From an uncultured Roseicyclus sp. (lineage in GTDB: Bacteria; Pseudomonadota; Alphaproteobacteria; Rhodobacterales; Rhodobacteraceae): a DNA stretch of 64,000 nt. Where the stretch lies: the NCBI GenBank assembly GCA_947491935.1, contig CANLLF010000004.1:769016-833015 (forward strand), in the 5' to 3' direction. Numbering within the stretch: position 1 is the first letter of the stretch; each line of letters starts with the position of its first letter. Positions 42,728 to 51,342 of the stretch are shown here, one piece after another. A program made the position numbers and the translations under genes. The notes beneath the pieces are model-generated. The model saw only the letters and a program-made list of their open reading frames with translations, was not told where the DNA came from and did not search any database.

Positions 42728-43152
42728 TCTGATGGACCATCGCTTGCTGACGTTGCTCGGGACGCGGTTACTTCGATCTCAACCAAAAGGTCGGGCGCGG
42801 CGAGTGCCGTAACAACAAGCGTCGTAATGGCGGGCGCCGTATTGGAACTCCATCGTTCCTGCCTTATGCCGCTGAGTGCCTTCAAGTTGCCCGCATCTGT
42901 GACGTAATAAACAACGCGCAAGATATCATCTCGGGTCATATCCGCGGCGTGCAGAAGTGCCTCGACGTTGTCGATCGCCTGCCGCGTCTGCGCTTCAAAG
43001 CCCGTCTTGGTTGTTCCGTCTTGATCCACGCCGATTTGGCCAGACAAAAACAAAAACCGAGCAGGCTCGGCGATTTCAGACCCGTGGGAGAAGATGCCAG
43101 CGTATCTGGGGGGGACTTTGGACACGGTTGTGGGTGCATGACGGATCAACAT
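42724..43152 (-). CDS. RidA/YjgF-type family protein
   Basis: A 142-residue Rid-family protein. Typical parts: LFLSGQIGVDQDG, EAQTRQAIDNVEALLHAADM, and APDLLVEIEVTASR. The carboxyl-terminal Arg-containing loop of deaminating RidA is not fully kept (VEIEVTASR), so enamine deaminase activity is uncertain. The start at 43152 has AGGAGA upstream; the frame continues open to 43368 without conservation. It is co-transcribed with the broken exporter. Confidence 0.87.
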   Translation of the reverse strand: MLIRHAPTTVSKVPPRYAGIFSHGSEIAEPARFLFLSGQIGVDQDGTTKTGFEAQTRQAIDNVEALLHAADMTRDDILRVVYYVTDAGNLKALSGIRQERWSSNTAPAITTLVVTALAAPDLLVEIEVTASRATSASDGPSE

Positions 43153-43252
43153 GGTGTGGGTGTCTCCTGCAGAACGATGTCCTCCGCTGTGCCATCGGCG
43201 CAACCGGTCGTCCAACAAAAGAGACATGTGAGCCATTAATACCCTCGATGTC

Positions 43253-44152
43253 TTAGGCCATACGATAGGTCCGCGTTTCCCGTTCAATCCACGACCTGAA
43301 CCGGCGTATTTTGACCGCGTTTCTTCGACTTTCCGGGTAGACCAGCCAATATCCGCTACCGTCGTCACCTATCGTCTCGAAAGGTTGCACGAGTTGCCCG
43401 CGTTCCAGTTCGTTTCGGAAGAACGCTGGGGTCAATATGGCTACACCGTGCCCGGAGATCGCAGCGCCCGCTTCTACGACTTGGGGGCCGAAAGAGCGCG
43501 AAGTATCCGTTTCCGACGGACCGTCATCAACACCAGCCGCCGCAAGCCAAATGCGCCACCATGGATCGTCTTTTGACAGGATCGGGAGTTTCAGCAGGTC
43601 TTCGGGTTTGTTCACGCCGCCAAAACGGTCAATCAGTGCAGGCGACAGCATCGGAGTGAAAGTCGTAGGTATGAGCAAATGGCTGACCAATCCGTGCCAT
43701 TGCCCTTGCCCGCCGCGTATCGCGACATCGACATTGTCCTGAGTGAAGTCGGTGAGTGCCTCGCTGATTTCCATCCGGACGGCGATGTCCGCGTGCTTCA
43801 GTTGAAATGCACCAAGATTTTGCGCCAGAAAGTTGGTCGCAAATGTCGGGATGACGCTAATTGAGAGCGTGCCGGCGGTTGAACCTTTTGCATCGCTGAA
43901 GGCATCGGACAGAATATCAAAGGCCGCAGCAGCTCGTTGATGGAACCGCCGCCCGATGGCCGTTAATTCGACACCGCGCGCATGCCGTTCAAACAACGTC
44001 GCCCCAACACGCTCCTCCAGGATCTTGATCTGATAGCTCACGGCGGACTGGGTCATGCCAAGTTCGTCGGCTGCGGACGTAAAGGTTCCGTGTCGAGCGG
44101 CGGCATCAAACGCCCGAACAGCCGAAAGTGGGGGAAGATCACGGGCACTCAT
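43253..44152 (-). CDS. LysR family transcriptional regulator (GcvA-like)
   Basis: A 299-residue LysR regulator of the GcvA-like group. Winged helix: LSAVRAFDAAARHGTFTSAADELGMTQSAVSYQ with the recognition helix near residues 30-50; the effector domain follows. It is first in a minus-strand run leading into RidA, exporter, hydrolase and SDR genes, and diverges from a possible small DUF1127-like gene at 44273. It probably regulates the downstream run. Confidence 0.92.
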   Translation of the reverse strand: MSARDLPPLSAVRAFDAAARHGTFTSAADELGMTQSAVSYQIKILEERVGATLFERHARGVELTAIGRRFHQRAAAAFDILSDAFSDAKGSTAGTLSISVIPTFATNFLAQNLGAFQLKHADIAVRMEISEALTDFTQDNVDVAIRGGQGQWHGLVSHLLIPTTFTPMLSPALIDRFGGVNKPEDLLKLPILSKDDPWWRIWLAAAGVDDGPSETDTSRSFGPQVVEAGAAISGHGVAILTPAFFRNELERGQLVQPFETIGDDGSGYWLVYPESRRNAVKIRRFRSWIERETRTYRMA

Positions 44153-44272
44153 CTATCAATCTCATTGATGGGAGAGAGGGGCATTGAATTGGTTTTCGGC
44201 AGCAGTACGAGCGATGTCAATACCAGTGATAGCCCCTTTGGCTGTCGTCAGTAACTGAACCGGAGACAGCTC

Positions 44273-44467
44273 ATGTTCCAATTTTCCGACACCATTACGT
44301 GCCGTCCTCGCGCCCTTGGCAAGCACACCAAGCAGGCCCGGCATTCTGATCCTTATATCGAAAACTTGTCGCAACACATGAAGAAGGACATTGGCTGGAC
44401 TGGTGGTATCTCGTTGGATGCCGCGCATCGTTCAATGCCGCTGATCGTCCGACAACTCTGTGTTTGA
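44273..44467 (+). CDS. Small hypothetical protein, DUF1127-like end (uncertain)
   Basis: A 64-codon frame with GGAGACAGCTC directly before its ATG. The segment IENLSQHMKKDIGWTGG resembles the L..HLLKDIG core of DUF1127 mini-proteins, though other parts do not. It diverges from the LysR gene. Treat it as a candidate only. Confidence 0.35.
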   Translation: MFQFSDTITCRPRALGKHTKQARHSDPYIENLSQHMKKDIGWTGGISLDAAHRSMPLIVRQLCV

Positions 44468-44939
44468 TGTTCGCCGACGGCCCAGAAAACAAGCCTGTGC
44501 AATGAAGGTTTTAGCCTCTTGATCCGCCGCGCGACACATCTACCAAAACGTACGCAGCACGCTGCTATGAACATGGCCTTTTTCGATTATGCAGTTTCAA
44601 TGCATCTCGGCCCGGGGGCCTTGGGTCTAGGATCTCGCTTGCTCGCAGACGGCCAGGACCTTCTCACTATTGATGGAGTTGCGGATCCTCAAGTTGATCG
44701 CGGCGATGGTGGGCTTGCTGCATTTCTACGCGCAAGAGGCGCTTCACTCCGCAAGTCGCAGAAAGAAGTGCACCTGCGGCTTTGAGTTGGTCCCATAAAG
44801 AAGCTTGATGCCTCTTTGGTAAAGTTGATTGGTAGCTCCCAAAAGATTTCGTCAGCATTTCTACCATGGCGGAGAGCCACCCGGGCTGACGCAGCCGCCT
44901 CATGTCCGAGGTGGTTTGGAACCGAAAGAGGTGACGCTA
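44468..44939. other. Gene-poor region before the DMT transporter
   Basis: No convincing gene. Short frames exist on both strands, but none shows a recognisable family. The stretch around 44640-44790 keeps open frames on both strands and might be a worn remnant of an element; I could not identify it. Confidence 0.3.
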
Positions 44940-45830
44940 TTGAATTCTTTTGGTGCTCGAGATCTGGCCTTGGCGGTGGCCATCACCGTAGTCTGGGGCC
45001 TGAATTTTGTCGTCATTCGCCTTGGCGTGGACGTAATGCCTCCGCTGATATTGTCTGCTGCACGTTTTCTGTTCGCTGCGTTTCCGCTCGTCTTTTTTGT
45101 GCCGTGTCCGAAAATGCCTCTTGGAGCCTTCCTGGGCATTGCCTGCATGCTTGGGATATTCAGCTTTGCTGGTCTGTTTCTTGGCATTGATGCGGGGTTG
45201 AGCCCCGGAATCGCATCGATTGTTTTGCAGTCGCAGGTCTTTTTCACTGCAGTACTTGCCGTCGGCTTCTTTGGCGAGACCCTCTCAAGGCAGCAGATTC
45301 TGGGAATCTTTGTGGCAATCCTTGGCATTGCGGCCCTTGCAATCGAGGCTGATGGTGACGGGACCTTGATAGGGTTCCTGCTGGTTCTTGGGGCGGCCGT
45401 TTCGTGGGCCGTATCCAACCTGTTCATGAAGCGAGCGAGCCAGGTGAACATGCTGTCTCTCATGGTGTGGGTCAGCCTGGTCCCACCGTTGCCACTTGCC
45501 GCTTTGTCCCTGGCCTTTGAGGGTGTTGAGGCAAATGTGCAGGCGTTTGAGCAACTCGACGCCACGCGCATCGGAGTGATTGCCTATCTTGCCTACATCG
45601 CCACCATTTTTGGTTTTGGAGGATGGGCTATGCTGATCGCGCGACACGGCGCCGGCCGCGTTGCGCCTTTTTCGCTTCTTGTTCCAATTTTTGGGATGCT
45701 GTCTTCGGCGGTGGTACTTGGCGAGTCTTTTGGTGCTTTGCAGATCGCGTCAGCAGGTTTGGTCATCTTTGGTTTGGCGCTGACAGTGCGGCAGCGCAAT
45801 GCGCGACAGGTGAAGCAACGCCATACCTGA
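44940..45830 (+). CDS. DMT superfamily (EamA) transporter
   Basis: An inner-membrane transporter of about 296 residues with ten predicted helices in two EamA repeats (VVWGLNFVVIRLGVDVMPPL in the first; LGAAVSWAVSNLFMKRAS in the second). The start is TTG at 44940 with AAAGAGGTG ahead. A longer frame to 44829 has no hydrophobic or conserved tail. Members export amino acids and metabolites. It is convergent with the LysR gene at 45852 and 22 bases from it. Confidence 0.9.
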   Translation: MNSFGARDLALAVAITVVWGLNFVVIRLGVDVMPPLILSAARFLFAAFPLVFFVPCPKMPLGAFLGIACMLGIFSFAGLFLGIDAGLSPGIASIVLQSQVFFTAVLAVGFFGETLSRQQILGIFVAILGIAALAIEADGDGTLIGFLLVLGAAVSWAVSNLFMKRASQVNMLSLMVWVSLVPPLPLAALSLAFEGVEANVQAFEQLDATRIGVIAYLAYIATIFGFGGWAMLIARHGAGRVAPFSLLVPIFGMLSSAVVLGESFGALQIASAGLVIFGLALTVRQRNARQVKQRHT

Positions 45831-45851
45831 GGCAAGGCTTGGGCCTGTTCA

Positions 45852-46808
45852 TCATCCACCTGTACTACATGTTTGCCCGGGTTGTACGCTGCGCCTTATC
45901 TGGAGTGAACTGTCCCTATCCCATTCCAGGATCGACAGGTCGAGTTCCTTCTGTAACCATTTTTGAAACTTGCGCGTCTTGGGGCTCTTGGCCGTCCGCG
46001 GGTTTACAACGAACCAGTAGCTTTGACCGGTTTCGACCCGTCCTGGAAGCGGTGCAGCAAGCTGGCCAGCCTTGATGGCATCGCAGGCGAGCGTCTCCCA
46101 GGCCATGAACACGCCTTGGCCGGTCATAGCCGCATCAAGGCACAATGACGCGTCAACATATGTCGGGCCGGCCGGAAACGGCCTCGTTTTGTGGCCGAAA
46201 TGGGCGAGCCATTCCGTCCATCCAAAAAAAATGTCGTTTTCGCGAATGATCGGCACGTCAAACACGTCGTCGATTGTCTGGATGCTGCGCGCAATTTCGG
46301 GTGAACAGACTGGAAAGACCCTTTGATCTAATAGCTTTGAGCCATCCAAATTGGGGCCCGGTGAAGGACCGACGCGTATGCCTACGTCCACTTCGGAACC
46401 CTGGAAGCTGACCATTTCCGCACGTGGCTCGACCCGCACGTTGATTGCGGGTTCTTGGTCATGGAAGCGGTGAATGCGCCATATCAACCACCGGCTCGCA
46501 AAGATCGGTGCGACGGAAACCGTCAAGTTGGTTTCCCTATCATCAAGATAGGACAGAGCGTCGGACAAATGTTTCATCCCGGCGGTGAGGTCTGGCAGGA
46601 TGCGAATGCAAACTTCAGTCGCCTGCAGCCCGGAGGCGCGCCGCACGAACAACTGATGGCCAAGTATTGCCTCGGCCTTCGCAAGCCTTTGGCTCACGGC
46701 TCCAGGTGTGACGCCGAGCTCCTCCGCCGCGCGGGATAGTGTCCCGAGCCGCCCAATCGCCTCGACGGCCCTCAATGAAGAGAGCGGTGTATTGTTCAGC
46801 CTATACAT
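45852..46808 (-). CDS. LysR family transcriptional regulator (GcvA-like)
   Basis: A 318-residue LysR regulator of the GcvA-like group. Helix-turn-helix: LGTLSRAAEELGVTPGAVSQRLAKAE; effector domain with PIFASRWLIWRIHRFHDQEP and GVFMAWETLACDAIKAGQL. Its own promoter area contains ACTACGCGATGCG on the minus strand (46828-46840), shared with the HxlR site at 58434, of unknown meaning. The target is possibly the convergent DMT transporter or a lost neighbour. Confidence 0.9.
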   Translation of the reverse strand: MYRLNNTPLSSLRAVEAIGRLGTLSRAAEELGVTPGAVSQRLAKAEAILGHQLFVRRASGLQATEVCIRILPDLTAGMKHLSDALSYLDDRETNLTVSVAPIFASRWLIWRIHRFHDQEPAINVRVEPRAEMVSFQGSEVDVGIRVGPSPGPNLDGSKLLDQRVFPVCSPEIARSIQTIDDVFDVPIIRENDIFFGWTEWLAHFGHKTRPFPAGPTYVDASLCLDAAMTGQGVFMAWETLACDAIKAGQLAAPLPGRVETGQSYWFVVNPRTAKSPKTRKFQKWLQKELDLSILEWDRDSSLQIRRSVQPGQTCSTGG

Positions 46809-46878
46809 ATAGTTTTTCTAAACTTACCGCATCGCGTAGTCGATACCAAAACTACGGCACAGCTGCTATTGTCCAGTT

Positions 46879-47061
46879 ATGCGGGCAATTCATGAGATAT
46901 GGCAATCAATGTGGAAATTCGGCATAAAAGGCAAGGAAAGTGCATCTTTCGGACCCTCTCAGTGGTACAGAGATCCATTGTCGCATCCTGATATCGCACG
47001 GATGAACAAGCGCGACGTGGCAGATCTTCCCTTCGATCCAGGAAGGATTCTCGATGAATAA
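46879..47061 (+). CDS. Small hypothetical protein (LSHPDIARM...DLPFDPGRI type)
   Basis: A 60-codon frame diverging from the LysR gene. Its second half YRDPLSHPDIARMNKRDVAD followed by LPFDPGRI resembles the basic mini-proteins with a SHPxL/IxxM...DLPxD pattern that I know from roseobacters. No good ribosome-binding site precedes the ATG, and other in-frame ATGs (46891, 46909) are possible. The function of this group is unknown. Confidence 0.4.
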   Translation: MRAIHEIWQSMWKFGIKGKESASFGPSQWYRDPLSHPDIARMNKRDVADLPFDPGRILDE

Positions 47062-47559
47062 CTATACAAAGATTTCGGTTTGAGACTGGAAGAATATGGC
47101 TGCGCATCCCCTCTCCAGTGTGTCGGGCGCCGAGGCACGCGGTAGGCGCTGGATGAGGCTACCAACCTACGTCGCCAGCAGGATTATGATCTGACCGTTT
47201 CCGTAACCTTCCTATCTCAGTGCCAGCTCAATCATGTGTTCAATCAGGCGCTCTTCATCCATCCGACCGGCTGACAAAGTGTCAGGCCGGAAAATGCTCT
47301 ATGGAGCCCTTTACACATAGCACCGCTGGGAGAATCCTAACGACCGATACGTCTATTTCATTGGGCTTCAGGCAATTGGAGGCGCGTTGCGGTAGCGAGG
47401 TTGTCCCGGCATGCGGATAGCCCGGTAGAGGATTGATGGTAGCGGAGGAGCGTCTCGGGCGGAAAACACGCAAGCCGGAAGTGCGATGTCGTATCCGATT
47501 TTACGCCTACCAATCGTCATCGCAACCACCATCCTTTGTCTCATATTTCTTCGAGACCC
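47062..47559. other. Decayed or gene-free stretch
   Basis: No functional gene is supported. The right part (to about 47368) is open on the minus strand only as a degenerate tail of the thioredoxin-like pseudogene. The left part shows nothing recognised. Confidence 0.35.
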
Positions 47560-48063
47560 ATAGGTTTTGGTATTGGCCAGTGTTCCGATATCAGCGCCGA
47601 GTTTAAGGGGATTGATTTGACCGAAGTAGTGAGCGGCCCAAACGCCCGTATGGTCAAGCACCAATAAAGACGGTGGTCCGCGCAGGCTGGATCGCTCCAT
47701 AGTCTTGAGCGCTGCAATTTCGCTTGGCACGTCAACTCCGATGGGGAAGGCGATGCCGTACTCATAAATGAATGCTTCAGGCAAGACTGGCATCATCGCC
47801 GTATGGTGTTCAAAGACGGTGCGAAGCCGGATCACAGCAACATCTGTCGTAGTGAATACGTCATGAATTTGCTACGCCAAGCGTAGTCCATGTACCACGC
47901 AGCCCGTGCAAAACATCTGGAATGCCTCTATGACGACGACCTTGCCGCGCAATTCATTCAAATTGAGCGGTTTATCGGTGTTGAACCGTTGATCATCGGA
48001 CCAATCCGGTAGGTGTTTGAGAGTGTCAAAGGTTGTCCCTCCAATAGTCATTTGCGGCAGCAA
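47560..48063 (-). pseudogene. Thioredoxin-like (AhpC/TSA-type) protein, nonsense codon in the frame
   Basis: The frame opens MLPQMTIGGTT..., then LNELRGKVVVIEAF with a redox-type FCTGCVVHGL motif. A TAG (47874-47872) interrupts GLRLA-stop-QIHDVFTTTDVAVI, after which the same frame continues as VIRLRTVFEHHTAM through GPPSLLVLDHTGVW to GADIGTL. Relatives read roughly GLPQAQRIHD here, so a CAG to TAG change is likely. The tail beyond 47560 is not family-like. It is broken unless the stop is suppressed. Confidence 0.82.
47869..47886. repeat. Palindrome within the thioredoxin-like pseudogene, like the HxlR box
   Basis: CTACGC-CAA-GCGTAG (47872-47886) is a perfect 6-3-6 inverted repeat lying over the nonsense codon. 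It has the same arms as the palindrome at 58434-58450. Inside a coding frame it may be coincidental. Confidence 0.3.
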
Positions 48064-48293
48064 CGGTCTGGAAATACGCCGCTACGACCGAGGAGACTGC
48101 GATTGGGGCATCAGCGTCCTTTTCATGAACCACCAGTAGGTACTCGCGGATCGCCCGGTCGCTCTGAGTCATCCTCATGGCAAGTTCATAGCCGTTTTGC
48201 GGTGTGTCCGTTTGGAAGGTTGGCAACCCAGTTTCAGCCGTGTCAGTTTCCCTTGATCAGGGGCCGCGCCCCGGATGGCACGGCCCGTCATTT

Positions 48294-49043
48294 TCAGTTC
48301 AGCGAGCCGGACAGGCTTAGATCGCCTGAGGCAATATCGAAGATGTGTGTGACACAAAGCAGAGGGGCATGGATATCTGCATTCACCCGCAGGGCAGACG
48401 TGACACCATCGTAACTCGCACCTTCGACGACATCGGGATCGTCGAACGGTACCGTGACGGCGATCTCGGGTCCGTCAAAGCTCGGCGTATACCCGGGACT
48501 GTCGACGAAGATGGGCAGACCTGGCCAGGTGGTCGGCATTGCCGGCGTTTCGCCTTCAGGAATGTCACGCACGCCAAGCGCTCCTTCGCCGCAGGCTTCC
48601 GTTGGTGTCAGCACAACCCAATGGCTGTGCCACAGAAGACCATCGTTCACCGGATCGCCGTCATTGTTTTCATCGAAGAGCGGCGTGTCGTCGAAGTCCG
48701 GGTGGCTGGTGGCGGCAAGCGCAAGGATACCTGTGTCACCTTCGAACCCGACCGTCGCCGGGTCCAAAGATGTCGGCCAGACGTATGAGTAGACCGGAGC
48801 CCCCCCGAGCGCGCCGGTCGGGTTCGGTCGCTCGGCCCCGGCGATATCACTGGTCGTCATGTGGAACGTCACGAGATGTCCGTCGCGGTGGGCGTGAGCG
48901 GCGAGGATGTCGAAAGCGGCTGTTGTCGATGCGTCTGCGGATGACACAATCGCACCCTCTTGATGGATCGCATGGTTCTCATCAGCGAAGGCTACACTAG
49001 CGAGCAGCAGCGTGCAGACGGAGAATGGCAGTGGACTGGTCAT
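48294..49043 (-). CDS. Secreted hypothetical protein
   Basis: A 249-residue exported protein. The ATG at 49043 follows TGGAG, giving a signal peptide MTSPLPFSVCTLLLASVAFA. The mature part is acidic and strand-rich, contains three or more His pairs early (NHAIHQEG, AAHAHRDGHLVTFH) and DENNDGDPVNDG, which may bind calcium. The carboxyl region has CVTHIFDIAS. I know no family; it may bind metal. It diverges from the Cys-rich MarR gene with an inverted repeat between, so it is a likely target. Confidence 0.75.
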   Translation of the reverse strand: MTSPLPFSVCTLLLASVAFADENHAIHQEGAIVSSADASTTAAFDILAAHAHRDGHLVTFHMTTSDIAGAERPNPTGALGGAPVYSYVWPTSLDPATVGFEGDTGILALAATSHPDFDDTPLFDENNDGDPVNDGLLWHSHWVVLTPTEACGEGALGVRDIPEGETPAMPTTWPGLPIFVDSPGYTPSFDGPEIAVTVPFDDPDVVEGASYDGVTSALRVNADIHAPLLCVTHIFDIASGDLSLSGSLN

Positions 49044-49082
49044 TTTGAACTCCAAAAGCTTTTTGATGAATAATGATAGTAG

Positions 49083-49123
49083 TAGCGACTCGAAATTATT
49101 GCAATGATAATATGGACTCGCTA
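49083..49123. promoter_or_regulatory. Imperfect inverted repeat in divergent promoter, probable MarR site
   Basis: The arms begin TAGCGACTC (49083) and end GACTCGCTA (49123 on the plus strand). Most of the 20-base arms match, with an AT-rich centre. It lies between the secreted protein gene (minus) and the MarR gene (plus), 10 bases ahead of the MarR start. Confidence 0.5.
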
Positions 49124-49133
49124 TTAATTTGGC

Positions 49134-49676
49134 ATGACCTCATCGAACCACATCCTCACTCTCATCAAACGCCTCGCGCGTCTTGACGCCTCTGAAGTTT
49201 GGGAAACTGATCTCAATCCCGCTCAGATCGCTGCACTGGATTATCTGGCGCGCGCAAACCGCTTATCACGCGCGCCCTCTCACGTCGCCGAATACCTGGG
49301 CACGACGCGTGGAACGATGTCCCAGACCCTCAAGGCACTGACACGCAAAGGCTACGTCGGCGAGCGCAGGTCAGACGCTGATAGACGTTCGATCTCGTAT
49401 GACCTCACCGATGCCGGAATCGAACTGGTCGCACGGTATGGAAATCTGTCGAAGACTATCGACACTCTTCCAGCCAAGCAGAGGACCGAACTCTTCGACA
49501 CGCTTTCCGACGTTTTGAAACGCCAACTGGCTGCACATGACGGGCGGGCCTTTGGTATCTGCAAGACCTGCGTTCACCATCAAACGACAGGAGATCGGGC
49601 TTATTGTAGCCTGCTCTCGGTTCCGCTTTCAGCTGACGAAGCGGAACGAATCTGTCACGAACAGGTCGCAGCATGA
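49134..49676 (+). CDS. MarR family regulator with C-terminal cysteine cluster
   Basis: A 180-residue regulator. The winged helix (LSRAPSHVAEYLGTTRGTMS, wing GYVGERRSDADRRSISYDLT) is normal MarR. A carboxyl-terminal extension carries Cys 143, 146, 158 and 174 in the form CKTC...YC...C, which could coordinate zinc or an iron-sulfur cluster, or form disulfides. It diverges from a secreted protein and its stop overlaps the start of a decayed MOSC gene. A redox- or metal-responsive repressor is suggested. Confidence 0.85.
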   Translation: MTSSNHILTLIKRLARLDASEVWETDLNPAQIAALDYLARANRLSRAPSHVAEYLGTTRGTMSQTLKALTRKGYVGERRSDADRRSISYDLTDAGIELVARYGNLSKTIDTLPAKQRTELFDTLSDVLKRQLAAHDGRAFGICKTCVHHQTTGDRAYCSLLSVPLSADEAERICHEQVAA

Positions 49677-50090
49677 AACCCATCACCGTCGAAGGAGTTT
49701 TCGCAGGACAGATGGAAGAGCGCACCCCCTTCCGCGATCAATAAGAAACCTATCGCAAATTGAGTCGTGATTTGCGAGCTTGGATTAATCGTAGATACTC
49801 AAGCTGATTTGAGAGTGCACGGCGGTCTGGAAAAGGCATTGCATCGTTGTCCGGCCGATCACTACAAGCACCGGTGTGTGGAACTCGAACGTCGCGACCT
49901 CTGTCCGGGATATTTTGGGGAGAATGTTCCGACATTCGATTTGATGGAGAAAACGGCCGTTGTTGGCGATGTCTTCGAAGTCCGTTCGGCAAGAATTCAA
50001 ATCGGACAAGGTCGGCAGCCCTGCCGGAAGGTGAACGCGGTGCATCTTGAGGACATCAGTCATCAGGTGGTTCAGGAGACCGAAACCGAT
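49673..50090 (+). pseudogene. MOSC domain protein (YiiM-like), frameshifted and truncated
   Basis: The ATG overlaps the MarR stop (ATGA). The frame MKPITVEGVFAGQMEERTPF ends at a TAA (49742), while the next frame continues with SAINKKPIAN, a TGA at about 49763, then GLIVDTQADLRVHGG, PADHYKH, GYFGENVPTF and QPCRKVN, all MOSC/YiiM features. The carboxyl end is lost against the antisense RidA gene. Thus a frameshift, a stop and a truncation leave it non-functional. The likely metal/sulfur-handling Cys (RQPC) is kept. Confidence 0.85.
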
Positions 50091-50487
50091 GCGGTGGAAC
50101 GACTGCGATTGGCACCAGTTCGACCAGCAGACCGGGCGCAACCAGGCCAGGGACCTGGATCAGGATGCTGGCGGGAGATGTTTCAGGTGAAAATTTCTCC
50201 GCTCTTGCGGACTGGATGACAGGCAGGTCGGCGGGATCGGTGAAGTAGATCGTCAAGGACACGATGTCTTCGAGACGCCCGCCGACGCAGGACAACACGG
50301 TTTCGACACCCTCGAAGCATTTGAGGATTTGCGCCGCACAATCGCCTTTGCCGACAATTTCGCCCGTGGCGTCCCACGCCACCTGCCCAGTCATGTACAG
50401 CGTGTGACCATCCGGAGCGATAACACCGTGGTTAAACGCGCGTCCGCTTCGCGGCCAGCAGGTCTCTGGATTGTAGCGCAGCGTCAT
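50056..50487 (-). CDS. RidA/YjgF-type family protein
   Basis: A 143-residue Rid-family protein. LYMTGQVAWDATG, AAQILKCFEGVETVLSCVGG and the closing LVAPGLLVELVPIAVVP match the family (Rid4/Rid7-like), with no clear catalytic Arg. It is 11 bases downstream of the AsnC gene end on the same strand and overlaps the end of the MOSC pseudogene in antisense. A role in imine or reactive-intermediate removal is a family guess. Confidence 0.87.
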   Translation of the reverse strand: MTLRYNPETCWPRSGRAFNHGVIAPDGHTLYMTGQVAWDATGEIVGKGDCAAQILKCFEGVETVLSCVGGRLEDIVSLTIYFTDPADLPVIQSARAEKFSPETSPASILIQVPGLVAPGLLVELVPIAVVPPHRFRSPEPPDD

Positions 50488-50498
50488 CGACCATCTCC

Positions 50499-50966
50499 CT
50501 ATTCGCCACGGCTCACCGGCGTCATTTCCTTGTTGTATTCGCGAAGCACGACGAGGCTTTCGAAGCCAGTGAGAGGCGGCTCAAAAAGATGCGTCTCCGT
50601 GAATGTCGCGTAATCCTCCATCGAAGCGCATCTGACGATAATGGCCAGGTCAGCGTCGCCGGTGACGTAGAACACACGCTCAACCTCGGGCAGCCGGCGG
50701 AGCTTTTGCTTGAGAATGTCGATCCGCTGCGGATTGTCCCGCGCGATGGATAAAAGAACGATCACCCGGGTGACGGCGCCTAGGTATTTTGGCGCAACAA
50801 TCGCAATCTCGCGCTCGATAACGCCGGACTTACGCAGCCGAAGAACCCGCCGGCTACACGCCGCCGGCGACAATCCCAACTTTTCGGAAAGTTCCGCGGC
50901 GGTTTGCCTGCTGTCGACCTGCAGCAAATCCAGCAGGCGGTGATCGAAGTCGTCGAGCTTTTCCAT
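50499..50966 (-). CDS. Lrp/AsnC family transcriptional regulator
   Basis: A 155-residue regulator. Helix-turn-helix LDLLQVDSRQTAAELSEKLG then LSPAACSRRVLRLRKSGVIE; carboxyl-terminal RAM domain with VERVFYVTGDADLAIIV. The start at 50966 follows CGGAGATATGC; the frame is open to 51143 but the extra part is not conserved. It is co-oriented with the RidA gene and diverges from the DUF1127 gene. Amino acid-responsive control of the Rid protein is plausible. Confidence 0.92.
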   Translation of the reverse strand: MEKLDDFDHRLLDLLQVDSRQTAAELSEKLGLSPAACSRRVLRLRKSGVIEREIAIVAPKYLGAVTRVIVLLSIARDNPQRIDILKQKLRRLPEVERVFYVTGDADLAIIVRCASMEDYATFTETHLFEPPLTGFESLVVLREYNKEMTPVSRGE

Positions 50967-51126
50967 GCATATCTCCGTCGAGAGAAGATTAGTCTCGTTG
51001 ATCGAGAAAATATCTCTGAATCTAAAGCAAATACGATAAAAAGTCGCACTATGGGGCGAGAATTCACGAAATCCGGACCAATGCACCTTGCTAGTTCTTG
51101 AGCGAGACAACGTTTCGGAGATCGAC

Positions 51127-51306
51127 ATGTCCAACGGAAACACTCACACCCCTCCGCCGCGAAATCGGCTGTGGGGCGCCCTGTTCCACCGACGTTTTCG
51201 GAAGGATTCCCAGCATCTGCATTCGCTTCCCGACCATTTGCTCAAGGATATCGGCATCTGCCGGGATCAGATCGACTTGGAAATCCGACGCCTGCGGCGC
51301 TTCTGA
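51127..51306 (+). CDS. DUF1127 domain small protein
   Basis: A 59-residue basic protein of the DUF1127 type: HLHSLPDHLLKDIGICRDQI in the middle and an Arg-rich end. CGGAGAT precedes the ATG. DUF1127 proteins act in RNA or phosphate-related regulation in some alphaproteobacteria (known for a few members). It stands between the divergent AsnC regulator and the substrate-binding protein. Confidence 0.85.
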   Translation: MSNGNTHTPPPRNRLWGALFHRRFRKDSQHLHSLPDHLLKDIGICRDQIDLEIRRLRRF

Positions 51307-51342
51307 AAGCAGCCCCACAACACTGTGATGGAGACCAACAAA

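Noticed and set aside
48026..48226. Minus-strand frame of 66 codons overlapping the thioredoxin-like pseudogene
   Set aside because: It needs a TTG start without a ribosome-binding site, overlaps the pseudogene start and shows no recognisable family. Treated as a chance frame.
48294..50966. The decay zone as a prophage or integrative element
   Set aside because: No integrase, phage gene, attachment repeat or tRNA is visible, so only gene decay is claimed.
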